Source: Paenibacillus sp. 32O-W (GTDB lineage: Bacteria; Bacillota; Bacilli; Paenibacillales; NBRC-103111). From it: a stretch of DNA of 64,000 bases. Location: positions 62,001 through 126,000 of the forward strand of contig NZ_VEGP01000004.1 in NCBI RefSeq assembly GCF_007679495.1, given 5' to 3'. Shown here one piece after another: positions 35,710-44,437 of the stretch. Numbering within the stretch: position 1 is the stretch's first letter; each line of letters begins with the position of its first letter. Made by a program: the position numbers and the translations under genes. Under the pieces are notes generated by a model. The model searched no databases. It saw only the letters and a program-made list of their open reading frames with translations, and had not been told where the DNA came from.

Positions 35710-36159
35710 ATGATCCAAAATGAGCGGAGCGATGAATCGATCCAGGTGGTTAAGGTGCTGGCCGTTCATCGGCACAAAATTGTGATCGTCAGACAATTCA
35801 GACGGTCTATGAACGAATATACGTATGAGCTTCCCGGAGGACGGCTGGAGAACGGGGAGCACCCCAAAGCGGCTGCGCTTAGAGAAATGCAGGAAGAAAC
35901 CGGATTGAAATGCAATCGTCTGACCGAATTGGGGACTTTCATCGATTCGGAGCGAAGAGTGGCCGCCGGTTTATATTTCACTAATGACATCATAGCGGAA
36001 GGACCCCAGAATCTCGAGCCGGACGAACGAATTGAGGTTCGTCTGGTTGGAATTGAAGAGGCGCTCTCCAATGTCCTTCATCGCAGATGGAGAGACCCGA
36101 GACTCGGGGTCGCCCTTATTCTTGCCCGATCCAAAGGATATTTGGACAAGAGAGGATAA
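35710..36159 (+). CDS. Nudix hydrolase (ADP-ribose pyrophosphatase-like)
   Basis: A 149-residue protein with a perfect Nudix box: GGRLENGEHPKAAALREMQEE plus TGL. YELPGG before it and LEPDERIEV after it suggest the ADP-ribose or nucleotide-sugar branch. I start at ATG 35710 because AAGGAG is 9 bases upstream. An in-frame ATG at 35683 has no site but would add beta-strand-like residues, and the frame stays open further back, so the N-terminus is unsure. It converges on the LTA-synthase-like gene, with only 32 bases between them. Confidence 0.85.
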   Translation: MIQNERSDESIQVVKVLAVHRHKIVIVRQFRRSMNEYTYELPGGRLENGEHPKAAALREMQEETGLKCNRLTELGTFIDSERRVAAGLYFTNDIIAEGPQNLEPDERIEVRLVGIEEALSNVLHRRWRDPRLGVALILARSKGYLDKRG

Positions 36160-36191
36160 GTCTGCCTTCGGTAATAACGGGGCAATCGGAT

Positions 36192-38336
36192 TCATTTCGT
36201 ACCGGCACCGGCATATCCCCCTCCCTCTGCCGCAGAAACGGTTACAGTCCAAGTTTCCGATTCGGCTATGACCGTTTCCTTATCGTCAAGAATTTTGACC
36301 TGCAGTTCCCATTGGCCTGGCTTATAAATATCAGATTGCGGGTGAACAACGATCTGCTGCTCGCTGATCCATTCGGTCGGCTGAGGCTTCCCGTTTATAT
36401 AAACAACGCTAAGCGGGGCGAAGGCCCGGCCCTTAATCGGGACAGATGCCTCCTTAGCTGTCAGGGGCAGACTCTGGCCGATCACCAGCGGTTCGGTGGG
36501 GAAGGGTCCCAGTATCATTGGATCATATCCTAATGTGAAGCCGGGCTGCACAATGCTGTCCTTCCATCCGGAGTAGCCATGCTGCTCCCCGAAGAGAATA
36601 TCATATTGCAGCGCTTCATATTCCTTAAGATCTTCGTCGCGTACTCCCATTCTTACATAGTAATCTTTGGGCGGAATGACCGGGATACGGCGGCCCAAGT
36701 CAAGCAGGTAATCGGTATAATAGCTTCCTCCGACCTTAGCCAGTTCCAGAATATAGGGGCCCAGGAAAGAAGGGCTGAGGTTAATGGCCTCTTGCTTGTT
36801 CGGCAAATAGTTGTTCCATACGATAACGGGTACACGGTACATTTTGTCAAGAAAGTCGGGGTCATTCTCCTGCAAATACCCTACATCTTTGTAAACCTTG
36901 TAGTCATCCCCGAGGAAAGGGAGATGATCACCGAAGAAAGCGAGTATAGTCGGTTCCTCCGAGGCGCTGAAATATTCCACCAGCTGCCTCAGCATATCAT
37001 CCGCCCCTTTGGTCCCTTGAGCATAAGTCTCCAGCATCCCTCTGGATTCCTCGGACATTCTGCCCTCCACCCGAATCGTATTTTGCTTGAATTTCCCCGG
37101 ATAATAATGAAAGTGGTTTTGCATCGTATTGGCGAAAATAAATGCCGGGCCCTCCGTTCTTTCGGTTTCGGAAATAATGACGTTGGCGACCTCTTTGTCC
37201 GCGATATAAGGGCCTTCATATACCGGCTTGAGAAATTCCATACTAATATATTGGGAGAAGCCGAAGTATTCATAAACCTTATCGCTGTTGAAATACCAAT
37301 GGTGGAAAGGACTGATGGCTTTCGCCGTGTAGCCCTGTCTGGTTAGTATGCTTGCGAGGGAATCGACCGGACGGTTGATATATTGATTATAGGCGATGGA
37401 GCCTTGCGGCAGGAAACGCATGGAAAGGCCTGTCAGCACTTCAAATTCGACATTGGCCGTACCGCCTCCGAATTGGGGGGATAACAGCGTGCCGCTTGGA
37501 TAGTCGTGCTGCAGAGAGTGATAGAACTCCAGAGGGTCCCGGCTGAATTTAACGTCTTTAAGAACGGTCGGATCCCACAGAGATTCGCTCAGGACTACAA
37601 TGACGTTCGGTGGCCGGGACTCTCCGGCCGGGGTCGGCGGCTGATACTGACTAACGATGGCTTCTACCGTATCCGTATCCATCCTGTCTTGGGAATTTTG
37701 GAACAGAAGCTTCACATTCATCAGCGATGCGAGGGCGAATCCGTTCTCCTTGACATTATCCGCCTGGTTATAATCGATCGTTTCGAAGCCTAACGTCTTC
37801 TGCAGGGGAGGGAAATCCGTATATAGAAAGGTCAGAAGCAATAAGGAAGAAGAGGCGAGAACCCATCTTTCCTTGCCATATATGCGGACGGGAGAAGGGG
37901 GAAGTCTGTATTGTAACCCATAGCTTCCCGCCAGGAAAACAATAAGCGCGGCCAGAATGGGAAAGGTAAATAAATTTGTGATATACGGTATCATATCCCT
38001 GGTTTCGCCGGCGAGCAGGAAATCCCAGGGAAGCAGCGGGACATGGAGGATCTTCAGCTTGATCCCGCTAACCCATGAGAAAATAAGAATAACGGGCCCA
38101 ATGCTCCAATAGGCGGCCCGGGGTCTTCCCGTAAGGGCGGAAATAAGCAGCAGGAAGCCAAGAACGGTCAGCACATTGAAGCCAAAGTGGGCGAAGCTCC
38201 GCCATGTCCACTCCAATGCCTGGAGTGCATTTCCACGGCTAAGCACCTCAGAAATCCATACTATCCAAACGGAAGACAGAACAATTACATATCTGGACTT
38301 CGCATATCCGGCCACTGGTTTTACCCATCGGTCCAT
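36192..38336 (-). CDS. LTA synthase-like sulfatase-fold membrane protein, paralog 1
   Basis: A 714-residue protein. About five membrane segments occupy residues 15-185, then an extracellular alkaline-phosphatase/sulfatase-fold domain runs from about 240. It has IVVLSESLWDPT, GGGTANVEFEVLTG (likely the catalytic Thr region), HHWYFNS and FFGDHLPFLGDDY. This is the plan of lipoteichoic-acid synthases and related phosphoglycerol transferases. After about residue 600 there is an extra immunoglobulin-like beta domain (VYINGKPQPTEWISEQQIVV) that standard LtaS lacks. A paralog with the same plan lies at 53785-55854. Which polymer it makes cannot be read here. Confidence 0.9.
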   Translation of the reverse strand: MDRWVKPVAGYAKSRYVIVLSSVWIVWISEVLSRGNALQALEWTWRSFAHFGFNVLTVLGFLLLISALTGRPRAAYWSIGPVILIFSWVSGIKLKILHVPLLPWDFLLAGETRDMIPYITNLFTFPILAALIVFLAGSYGLQYRLPPSPVRIYGKERWVLASSSLLLLTFLYTDFPPLQKTLGFETIDYNQADNVKENGFALASLMNVKLLFQNSQDRMDTDTVEAIVSQYQPPTPAGESRPPNVIVVLSESLWDPTVLKDVKFSRDPLEFYHSLQHDYPSGTLLSPQFGGGTANVEFEVLTGLSMRFLPQGSIAYNQYINRPVDSLASILTRQGYTAKAISPFHHWYFNSDKVYEYFGFSQYISMEFLKPVYEGPYIADKEVANVIISETERTEGPAFIFANTMQNHFHYYPGKFKQNTIRVEGRMSEESRGMLETYAQGTKGADDMLRQLVEYFSASEEPTILAFFGDHLPFLGDDYKVYKDVGYLQENDPDFLDKMYRVPVIVWNNYLPNKQEAINLSPSFLGPYILELAKVGGSYYTDYLLDLGRRIPVIPPKDYYVRMGVRDEDLKEYEALQYDILFGEQHGYSGWKDSIVQPGFTLGYDPMILGPFPTEPLVIGQSLPLTAKEASVPIKGRAFAPLSVVYINGKPQPTEWISEQQIVVHPQSDIYKPGQWELQVKILDDKETVIAESETWTVTVSAAEGGGYAGAGTK

Positions 38337-38360
38337 GCTATCGCTCTCCCGGAACAGTTT

Positions 38361-38398
38361 AAGATTTTGTAAATATATGATTACGCTTACACATTATA
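38361..38398 (-). promoter_or_regulatory. Promoter and TTTACAAAATCTTAAAC element of LTA paralog 1
   Basis: On the minus strand TTAACA, 16 bases, then TATAAT (about 38398-38393). Downstream lies TTTACAAAATCTTAAAC at about 38373-38358, whose core TTACAAAATCTT also stands upstream of LTA paralog 2. It resembles paired PhoP/WalR half-sites. Confidence 0.45.
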
Positions 38399-38585
38399 TC
38401 AGGGAATTTCTTGTTGTTAAAGAAGGAATTTTATTACATAAACGATGAAAAATATTCGGTAGTATAGCGGTTCACTAAAAATTGGGACTGATTTTTGTTT
38501 TCGTATTTGGTCATTTTATTTCGAAAATTATAAAAATTATTTTTATTTTCTGTTGATTTTGTGGAAAATATTGAGCATTATTATT

Positions 38586-38601
38586 ATGATAACGTTATCA
38601 T
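38586..38601. promoter_or_regulatory. 16-base perfect palindrome near +1 of the lamin-tail protein gene
   Basis: ATGATAACGTTATCAT is a perfect palindrome lying 7 bases before the AAGGAGGAG ribosome site. A possible promoter, TTGATT at 38553 and CATTAT at 38576 (17-base spacer), would place it at the transcription start. It looks like a repressor operator of unknown owner. The rest of the gap from 38400 is AT-rich with no other clear signal. Confidence 0.5.
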
Positions 38602-38621
38602 CGAAAACAAGGAGGAGAATC

Positions 38622-40406
38622 ATGAAGTTTCGAGTCATTATTATTTTGTTGATTTTTTGCTTGGCGGTAGGGATAGGTGGGCAGGTTGGTTATTCTTCAC
38701 CATCGGATATTCAAGAGACAGCTCAGGACAGAATTACCCAGGAGGAAATAGGCCCGGTACATCGGGTTCAATCTTCCAATTACCGGGATCTGGATTCGGT
38801 AAGCGAACAGGGGCCGGTCATTCCCGGCTTGATGCAGGGCCTGATCCCCCAAGGAATTGCTTATTACGAAGCGATGGATTGGCTGCTTGTGTCTTATTAT
38901 CGTGATAATGGTCAACCGAGTGTGGTAAGTGTTATCGATGGAGCAACCGGACAGTTCATCAAGGCGCTGGACCTGTACAAAGACGAATCCACGCCGTATA
39001 CGGGTCATGCAGGCGGGTTGACGGTAAGCGAGAAGCATATGTGGGTAACCTCGGAGAAGAGCGCCTACGCGGTTAAGCTGGAAGATCTGATTCAATCCGC
39101 AGACGGTGGCCGGCTTGTATTCTCGAGTATTACCCGCACGGAGACGAATGCTTCTTTCGTCACTTATGATTCCGGTATTTTGTGGGTGGGCGAGTTTGCC
39201 AGATTTAATTTTAATACAGAGCCGTCGCATCATATGAGAAACCGGGAAAACATCGAGCATTCTGCCTGGGTTGCCGGATACCGGCTTACAGACGAGGATT
39301 TGATCGATACTTCTCGGACGGTTGAGAAGACCAATGCGGCCATTCCGGATCTTCTTCTTTCCATTACAGACGAAATTCAAGGGATGGCGTTCGTGGACGG
39401 GCATATCCAGCTCAGCCAGTCTTACGGCCGGACGGTAGAGAGCTCGCTGCTGACTTACCGGCTTTCCCTGGATGAATCACCGCATGCCTATACCGACCGT
39501 TTTGGCAATGATCCGGTTCCTATCTGGTTTCTGGACGGATTGAATAAGGTTCATACTGTTGTTATGCCCCCGATGTCGGAAGGGATTGTCGAGCATAACG
39601 GCCGTTTGTATATTTTGTTTGAATCCGGGGCGGAAACTTATCGGGACAGCTTCTATCCCGTTGACCGCGTTTACGTTGCCGATTCCGGCCGACTGCTAGC
39701 GATGACCCCTACGGTTCCCGGAGCATCGGGAGAAGCTTCGCTCTTGATCACCGAAATGGTTGTGGCTTCACCGGGTGAGGGAGAGCCGTACGAATATATA
39801 GAGCTCTATAATAACAGTAATCGGGCAATTGATCTGGCAGGTTACAAAATGTATTACTATTACGACCCGGCTCATCCGGAGCTCTGGAATACGAAAGTGA
39901 CCAAATGGCTGATAATGACGGCGAAAGATGTGGATCCCGGCGTGAAAGAGGAGACGAATACGGTGATTAGACCGCATCAAACCAAGATTGTTTGGCTCAA
40001 GAAGCCCGGTCATTACGACAAGACCGTCGCGGATTTCAATGCCGCTTACGGGACGAAGCTGAAAGCTGGCGATTTCGTATATATCAAGCTTGCGCAAGGT
40101 CAAGGGCTCTCCAATACGACCCAGAGATTTCTGGCTGTGGTGGCGCCTAGAGGGAATCAAGTTTTTGATCGGATCAGTCATGTAACTTATAATGGCAGCT
40201 CGGAGAATCCTTCTTCGGAAAGCTGTGGAAGCGCCGATCGCCCCTGCGATTTTGCCGTCGGCGAAAGCATTATTTATTATTATCCGGAGGAGAGTCCGGC
40301 AGGAGTGTTGGGAATGGTGAGGAAGGTTCCGCAATCTCTTCATCAGACCCCGACTCCGGGCAAGCTTCTGCCCGAGCAGATCCGGTCTATCGCCAAGGGA
40401 AGATAA
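38622..40406 (+). CDS. Secreted protein with N-terminal propeller-like region and lamin-tail domain
   Basis: A 594-residue exported protein. The signal peptide is about residues 1-25. Residues about 60-370 read as propeller blades (GIAYYEAMDWLLVSYY, VVSVIDGATGQFIKAL, YDSGILWVGEFA, IVEHNGRLYILFESGAE). From about 385 a lamin-tail domain follows (LLITEMVVASPGE..EYIELYNNSNRAIDLAGYKMYYY), with an inserted loop before QVFDRISHVTYNG. Lamin-tail domains in bacteria often sit on secreted nucleases or phosphatases, but none is visible here. AAGGAGGAG precedes ATG 38622. It is followed by a bidirectional terminator. Confidence 0.85.
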   Translation: MKFRVIIILLIFCLAVGIGGQVGYSSPSDIQETAQDRITQEEIGPVHRVQSSNYRDLDSVSEQGPVIPGLMQGLIPQGIAYYEAMDWLLVSYYRDNGQPSVVSVIDGATGQFIKALDLYKDESTPYTGHAGGLTVSEKHMWVTSEKSAYAVKLEDLIQSADGGRLVFSSITRTETNASFVTYDSGILWVGEFARFNFNTEPSHHMRNRENIEHSAWVAGYRLTDEDLIDTSRTVEKTNAAIPDLLLSITDEIQGMAFVDGHIQLSQSYGRTVESSLLTYRLSLDESPHAYTDRFGNDPVPIWFLDGLNKVHTVVMPPMSEGIVEHNGRLYILFESGAETYRDSFYPVDRVYVADSGRLLAMTPTVPGASGEASLLITEMVVASPGEGEPYEYIELYNNSNRAIDLAGYKMYYYYDPAHPELWNTKVTKWLIMTAKDVDPGVKEETNTVIRPHQTKIVWLKKPGHYDKTVADFNAAYGTKLKAGDFVYIKLAQGQGLSNTTQRFLAVVAPRGNQVFDRISHVTYNGSSENPSSESCGSADRPCDFAVGESIIYYYPEESPAGVLGMVRKVPQSLHQTPTPGKLLPEQIRSIAKGR

Positions 40407-40522
40407 ATTCAATAAGGTTGCTCCTATTCTTCATAGCTCCACAATGGTTAAGCTCCTCAAGTGCAAGTGAGAGTTAATCCGGACGGCTATTCTTCGAAAG
40501 ATGTAAGTCCGAGAAAAAAACA

Positions 40523-40570
40523 AAAAAGAGCGGGCGTTGGAGGGAACTTGCCCCCGGCCTCGCTCTTTTT
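40523..40570. terminator. Bidirectional terminator between the lamin-tail and Nramp-like genes
   Basis: AAAAAGAGCG pairs with CGCTCTTTTT, with a GC-rich inner region. Both converging genes end nearby. Confidence 0.85.
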
Positions 40571-40620
40571 GTCTTAATTTTAAATTCGGATCCGGATAAA
40601 CTTGATTGCGGCTGGGATCA

Positions 40621-41862
40621 CTAAGAGAAGAAGATCGTGCGAATGTTGTTAACAGCCAATACTATCAAGACCAGAATCCCAAGAATGGCCACGATATTTT
40701 TGAACCATGTATTCTTCAGGTCGCCCATAACTTTCGAATCGTTGGCAACCCTGTACATGGCAACACCGATAATAGGCACGATAATGACGGTGATGGCTTG
40801 GGCGAAGATGATCATATTCAGAGGCACCGCCCCAAACAGCAGGGCTACGATTCCTCCTACGGCCATTACGGCAAGAATGCAGATTCTCACGCCGCGTTCG
40901 CTTAACTTGCTTCCAAGTCCGAGAGATTCGGCCAGCATAACCCCTCCGATGGTAGCGTTCCCGGTAAGAGAAGAGAAGGAAGCGCCGAACAAGCCGATTA
41001 TAAACACGACGTTCGCCCAACTGCCGAAGACAGGCTCCAGAGCTTTGCCGATATCGCCGGCGGTATTGACTTGAATGCCCTGGGGCAGAAGAATGGCGGC
41101 TGAGCTTATCATAATCATGGAGGAAATCAGTCCAAGAATGATGATCCCCGTAAAGCTCTCTTTCACGCCGTCTCTAAGCCGGTCCTTAGTCAGTCCCTTC
41201 TCCTGCACCAAGTAGGATTGGTAGAAGGCACCGACGATACTGAAGGTAGTGGCTACCAGCCCGATGATAAGCAGCAGGGAGCCTTCGGGCACCCTCGGGA
41301 CTAATCCGCTCAAGATGCCGCCGATACTGGGCTTGACCATGATTAGGGTCAACAGGAAAGAAATAATCATTAGAGCGACCATAACCAGCATCATTTTTTC
41401 CAACACTTTGTAGAAATTTTTGGTAAAGAGCAGAGACATGCCAAGCAAAGTCGTAATGATCACCCATACCGGCGTTGAAGTCTGGGTCAGATCGGCAATG
41501 GCCAGCCCCGAACCGATGGAATTTCCCGCCTGAAAGGAAGAGGTGACCAGGCAAGCACCGATCCCGATGACGACTGTAACGGCTTTACCCCATTTCTCAC
41601 GAATAACCGACAATAGGGAACGGTTCGCAGCCATCCCGATTCTGGCGCTCATTTCGGTAAAGGCTAACATAAAACAAACCGATATTACCATGACCCACAG
41701 CAGATCGTAGCCATAAATGCTGCCCAGCTTGGAGGTAAGCGTGATGCTCCCAGGCCCGAGGACCAGTGCCGCTGTAATCAGGGAAGGGCCTAATGTGCCC
41801 AGCCACCGGGCTAAGGACGAGGAAGATGTTCTGCGATCTGGCAGTTGCGACGGGTTGTTCAT
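40621..41862 (-). CDS. Nramp-family divalent metal transporter with non-canonical metal site
   Basis: A 413-residue protein with 11 hydrophobic segments and the Nramp/SLC11 layout. In canonical members the first segment carries DPGN and the sixth carries MPHN, which bind Mn or Fe. Here the first is GPGSITLTSKLGSIYGY and the sixth region reads IVGAFYQSYLVQ, so the Asp, Asn, Met and His-Asn are all replaced. Such divergent members exist, and some have been described as magnesium transporters (NRMT), so manganese should not be assumed. AAGGGGGT precedes the ATG. A cre-like site lies over the promoter region. Confidence 0.88.
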   Translation of the reverse strand: MNNPSQLPDRRTSSSSLARWLGTLGPSLITAALVLGPGSITLTSKLGSIYGYDLLWVMVISVCFMLAFTEMSARIGMAANRSLLSVIREKWGKAVTVVIGIGACLVTSSFQAGNSIGSGLAIADLTQTSTPVWVIITTLLGMSLLFTKNFYKVLEKMMLVMVALMIISFLLTLIMVKPSIGGILSGLVPRVPEGSLLLIIGLVATTFSIVGAFYQSYLVQEKGLTKDRLRDGVKESFTGIIILGLISSMIMISSAAILLPQGIQVNTAGDIGKALEPVFGSWANVVFIIGLFGASFSSLTGNATIGGVMLAESLGLGSKLSERGVRICILAVMAVGGIVALLFGAVPLNMIIFAQAITVIIVPIIGVAMYRVANDSKVMGDLKNTWFKNIVAILGILVLIVLAVNNIRTIFFS

Positions 41863-41887
41863 TCAGAATACCCCCTTGACTTAATGA

Positions 41888-41900
41888 TGAAGCGCTTACG
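41888..41900. promoter_or_regulatory. cre-like (CcpA) site downstream of the Nramp-like promoter
   Basis: TGAAGCGCTTACG resembles the CcpA consensus (TGNAARCGNWWWCA). It lies just after the -10 on the minus strand, where CcpA binding would repress. Confidence 0.4.
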
Positions 41901-41907
41901 TAATTGT

Positions 41908-41936
41908 ATTTTAGTGAGCGTATGTTTAAATGACAA
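41908..41936 (-). promoter_or_regulatory. Promoter of the Nramp-like gene
   Basis: On the minus strand TTGTCA (41936-41931) and TAAAAT (41913-41908) are 17 bases apart, and the start codon lies about 45 bases further on. Confidence 0.6.
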
Positions 41937-41940
41937 GTCT

Positions 41941-43164
41941 TTAATTTGTCTTTAAATTGAGAGAGGAGGTAAGCTCCTTAAGAATTCGATTTGTGATTTT
42001 ATCCGAAGCGCCGCCGCAGCCCGCAAATCGGTCATAGGTGAAATTGAAGCGGTCCGAATCGGAAGCATTCCACAACGCTTTCATATGTTCGTCTAAGCTT
42101 TCTCCGGTTAACATTTTCATCTTGGCTTCCATTCTTTCCCGTTCAGATCGGTCTAAGGAAGTCATCATTCCGATCTGCTTGACTAACTCGCGGGGACAGC
42201 GGGCAATCGCTGCTACGCCTTGACTCTGGAGGTACAGGGCGTTATCCGCTTCCTGCCCCGGCAGGGGGCGATAAACAATAATGGGAAGGCGGGAGGCGAG
42301 AGCTTCCGTTAATGTGATTCCTCCGGCTTTGGTCACTATGCATGCGGAAGAGGCCATCAATTCCGCCATTTGTTCAACGAAGCCGTAAATCTCCACATTC
42401 GGGTCATTCCCGAAATTTTTTGCGATGGAGTTAAACAGGGCCCGGTTTCTTCCGCATACGACAGCTATACGGGCATCCTTCAGTTCTCTGCGAATGAGGG
42501 AAATCACCTCGGATAAATTGCGAAGAATACCGTTGGCGCCGGCCATTACCAGGACCCGGAGGAAAGTGCGGGCAGCTGCCGGATCCCGGTCGGACATGGT
42601 TTGTTCCCTGAGATGTACGGATGGAAAGGAGGAACGGATCGGTATGCCGCTTACGGCAACGCGTCCGGGATCGATTCCCTGCTCGAGAATGGATTTCTTC
42701 AAGTCGGGGGTGGCTACGAACAACAGGTCATATTCCGAGTATATCCAACGGTTGTGCAGAGCGAAGTCCGTCAAGATCGTAAACGTAGGAATGTTAGCTC
42801 CGCTTCTTCCGCGAATGGCAGGCATCGGAAAAGTACAGATGAGAACATCCGGCTTCTCCCGGGAGATCAGCTGCATCAGCTTCTTGGCCCCCCATGCTTT
42901 CAACCCTTTGTTCAGCATCCGCTGAGGCTTCATATTTTGGGTACATCTATATATCCAGCCATAGATGTACGGGAAATATTGGGAAGACATCTTGTAGAAC
43001 TGTTGAACAGCCCGGTCCAAAAATGGATACGACTCCCCATATAAGTCCACGAGCTTCACTGCCTTGAACCCCCTCCGGGATAAAGTCTCCTGAAGAGCCC
43101 GTGCCGCCTGGAGATGGCCGTCCCCGTAGCTTGCATACAGAATAAGTGCTTTTAATCCATACAT
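41941..43164 (-). CDS. MGDG-synthase/UgtP-like diacylglycerol glycosyltransferase
   Basis: A 407-residue GT28-type glycosyltransferase. The N-terminal LYASYGDGHLQAARALQE is the lipid-acceptor motif of MGDG synthases and UgtP. TILTDFALHNRWI, VSGIPIRSSF, VVCGRNRAL, VEIYGFVEQMAELM and SACIVTKAGGITLTEAL with PGQEADNA form the UDP-sugar site. UgtP makes the diglucosyl-diacylglycerol anchor of lipoteichoic acid, which fits the LTA-synthase-like genes in this window, but that link is inferred. The ribosome site is weak (GGACGG). Its gene diverges from the CAP-protein gene. Confidence 0.88.
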   Translation of the reverse strand: MYGLKALILYASYGDGHLQAARALQETLSRRGFKAVKLVDLYGESYPFLDRAVQQFYKMSSQYFPYIYGWIYRCTQNMKPQRMLNKGLKAWGAKKLMQLISREKPDVLICTFPMPAIRGRSGANIPTFTILTDFALHNRWIYSEYDLLFVATPDLKKSILEQGIDPGRVAVSGIPIRSSFPSVHLREQTMSDRDPAAARTFLRVLVMAGANGILRNLSEVISLIRRELKDARIAVVCGRNRALFNSIAKNFGNDPNVEIYGFVEQMAELMASSACIVTKAGGITLTEALASRLPIIVYRPLPGQEADNALYLQSQGVAAIARCPRELVKQIGMMTSLDRSERERMEAKMKMLTGESLDEHMKALWNASDSDRFNFTYDRFAGCGGASDKITNRILKELTSSLNLKTN

Positions 43165-43300
43165 ATAAGCATCCGTCCTGCCCTTGAAATGGAAGAGAAG
43201 TATTATTGCCGGTTCGCCACATAAGATGATCTTTTACGATTGAGGTATATGTATTTAATGTGTTCTCATATGCGGAAAATCATGTACCGTATCAGGGCAA

Positions 43301-43328
43301 TTGTATGAATTACCAAACATTGTAGAAT
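43301..43328 (+). promoter_or_regulatory. Candidate promoter before the c-di-AMP riboswitch
   Basis: TTGTAT at 43301-43306 and TAGAAT at 43323-43328 are 16 bases apart and would start transcription about 30 bases before the aptamer. Confidence 0.4.
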
Positions 43329-43361
43329 GAAAGGGCTAATCTAGCATGTTACAATCTAGTA

Positions 43362-43484
43362 GAAATTCGGCCGAAGCACAATCTAGTGCGCGGGGGAACC
43401 AATAGTGGGGGTGAAGCGGCTTTGCAAGCCGTAGGGCGATTACTCTTTGACCCGAACCCGTCAGCTAACTTCGCAGGCCAAACA
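43362..43484 (+). ncRNA. Cyclic di-AMP riboswitch (ydaO/yuaA class)
   Basis: The conserved blocks of this class are present in order: GCGCGGGGGAACCAATA, GGGGTGAAGCGGC, GCCGTAGGGCG, CTTTGACCCGAACCCGTCAG and CTAACTTCGCAGGC. This RNA normally shuts off its gene when c-di-AMP is high. It lies just upstream of the ribosome site of an exported CAP-domain protein, a typical target class (cell-wall proteins). No clear intrinsic terminator is visible between aptamer and start, so control may be at translation initiation. Confidence 0.93.
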
Positions 43485-43505
43485 AAGAGGAGGAAACTGA
43501 ACACC

Positions 43506-44381
43506 ATGAAGAAACACATTAAGAAAGTTGCTCTTTCCGGAGTTTTGCTCGTGGGGACTATGTTGTCTGCCAATGCAGCATTCGCTGCTCCGCAAACATT
43601 TCATTCTGGTGATGCAGTAAACCATATCACCAAGAAGTACGGGATTGACCTTGAATCCTTGTTCAAGAATCATCCCAAGTTCAGCAAATTTATCATTATA
43701 GGACAAGACGGATTTAAGTTTGATTTCTCTTGCAATCCTATACCTGACAAAGGAAACGGAAGCAAGCCTGCACCATCCAAGCCGGATAAAGGCGATCAGG
43801 GAAGCAAGCCCGCGCCATCCAAGCCGGATAAAGGCGATCAGGGAAGCAAGCCCGCGCCATCCAAGCCGGATCAAGGCAATCAGGGAAGCAAGCCTGCACC
43901 ATCCAAGCCGGATCAAGGCAATCAGGGAAGCAAGCCTGCACCGACCCAGCCAAACCAAGGCGATCAGGGCAACAAACCTGCCCCGACTCAACCTGACCAA
44001 GGTCAATCCGATATTTCTCAATATGCTAAAGAAGTAGCAGAATTGGTGAATCAGGAACGGGCGAAGGCCGGACTGAAGCCTCTGCAGCTGGATTCCGCAC
44101 TTTCCGCTATGGCGTTGGATAAAGCCAAAGATATGTATCATAACAATTACTTTGACCATAATTCGCCAACCTACGGCTCTCCGTTCGATATGATGGACAC
44201 TTACGGCATCAAATATTCATATGCCGGAGAGAACATTGCCAAAGGCCAACGCACACCCGAGGAAGTTATGAATGCATGGATGAACAGCCCGGGCCACAAA
44301 AAGAACATCATGAGTCCTAATTTCACCAAAATAGGCGTAGCTTATTACCAAGGGGAATGGGTACAAGAATTTATCGGTTAA
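43506..44381 (+). CDS. Secreted CAP-domain protein with Pro/Lys/Gln-rich repeat linker
   Basis: A 291-residue exported protein. A signal peptide ends at NAAFA/APQ. A short N-terminal region (VNHITKKYGIDLESLFKNHPKF) looks like a LysM-type or SafA-like module. Six 14-residue repeats of the SKPAPSKPDKGDQG type follow, then a C-terminal CAP/SCP domain (about 165-291) with AKEVAELVNQERAKAGL, FDHNSPTYGSPFDM, AGENIAKGQRTPEEVMNAWMN and SPGHKKNIM, like B. subtilis YkwD and YlbC. AGAGGAGGAAAC precedes ATG 43506. Expression should respond to c-di-AMP through the riboswitch just upstream. Confidence 0.92.
   Translation: MKKHIKKVALSGVLLVGTMLSANAAFAAPQTFHSGDAVNHITKKYGIDLESLFKNHPKFSKFIIIGQDGFKFDFSCNPIPDKGNGSKPAPSKPDKGDQGSKPAPSKPDKGDQGSKPAPSKPDQGNQGSKPAPSKPDQGNQGSKPAPTQPNQGDQGNKPAPTQPDQGQSDISQYAKEVAELVNQERAKAGLKPLQLDSALSAMALDKAKDMYHNNYFDHNSPTYGSPFDMMDTYGIKYSYAGENIAKGQRTPEEVMNAWMNSPGHKKNIMSPNFTKIGVAYYQGEWVQEFIG
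43761..44012 (+). repeat. Six 42-bp tandem repeats inside the CAP-protein gene
   Basis: Each unit encodes 14 residues. Units 1-2 are SKPAPSKPDKGDQG, 3-4 are SKPAPSKPDQGNQG, 5 is SKPAPTQPNQGDQG, and 6 is degenerate (NKPAPTQPDQGQSD). The order of change suggests stepwise duplication. Length variation between strains is likely. Confidence 0.88.
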
Positions 44382-44397
44382 TAAAATAACCAAAACG

Positions 44398-44433
44398 AAA
44401 GAGACCGACGCTTATGCGTCCGGTCTCTTTTTT
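44398..44433. terminator. Terminator after the CAP-protein gene
   Basis: AAAGAGACC and GACGC pair with GCGTC and GGTCTCTTT, followed by TTTTT. The hydrolase-like gene on the other strand ends beside it. Confidence 0.85.
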
Positions 44434-44437
44434 TTCA

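Noticed and set aside
36579-37346. A 255-codon frame on the plus strand inside LTA-synthase paralog 1
   Set aside because: It is antisense to a protein with clear motifs and membrane segments, and its translation matches nothing; it reflects codon bias of the real gene.
43761-44012. Regular tandem repeats resembling a CRISPR array
   Set aside because: The 42-base units are directly adjacent, have no spacers and are in frame within a protein linker.
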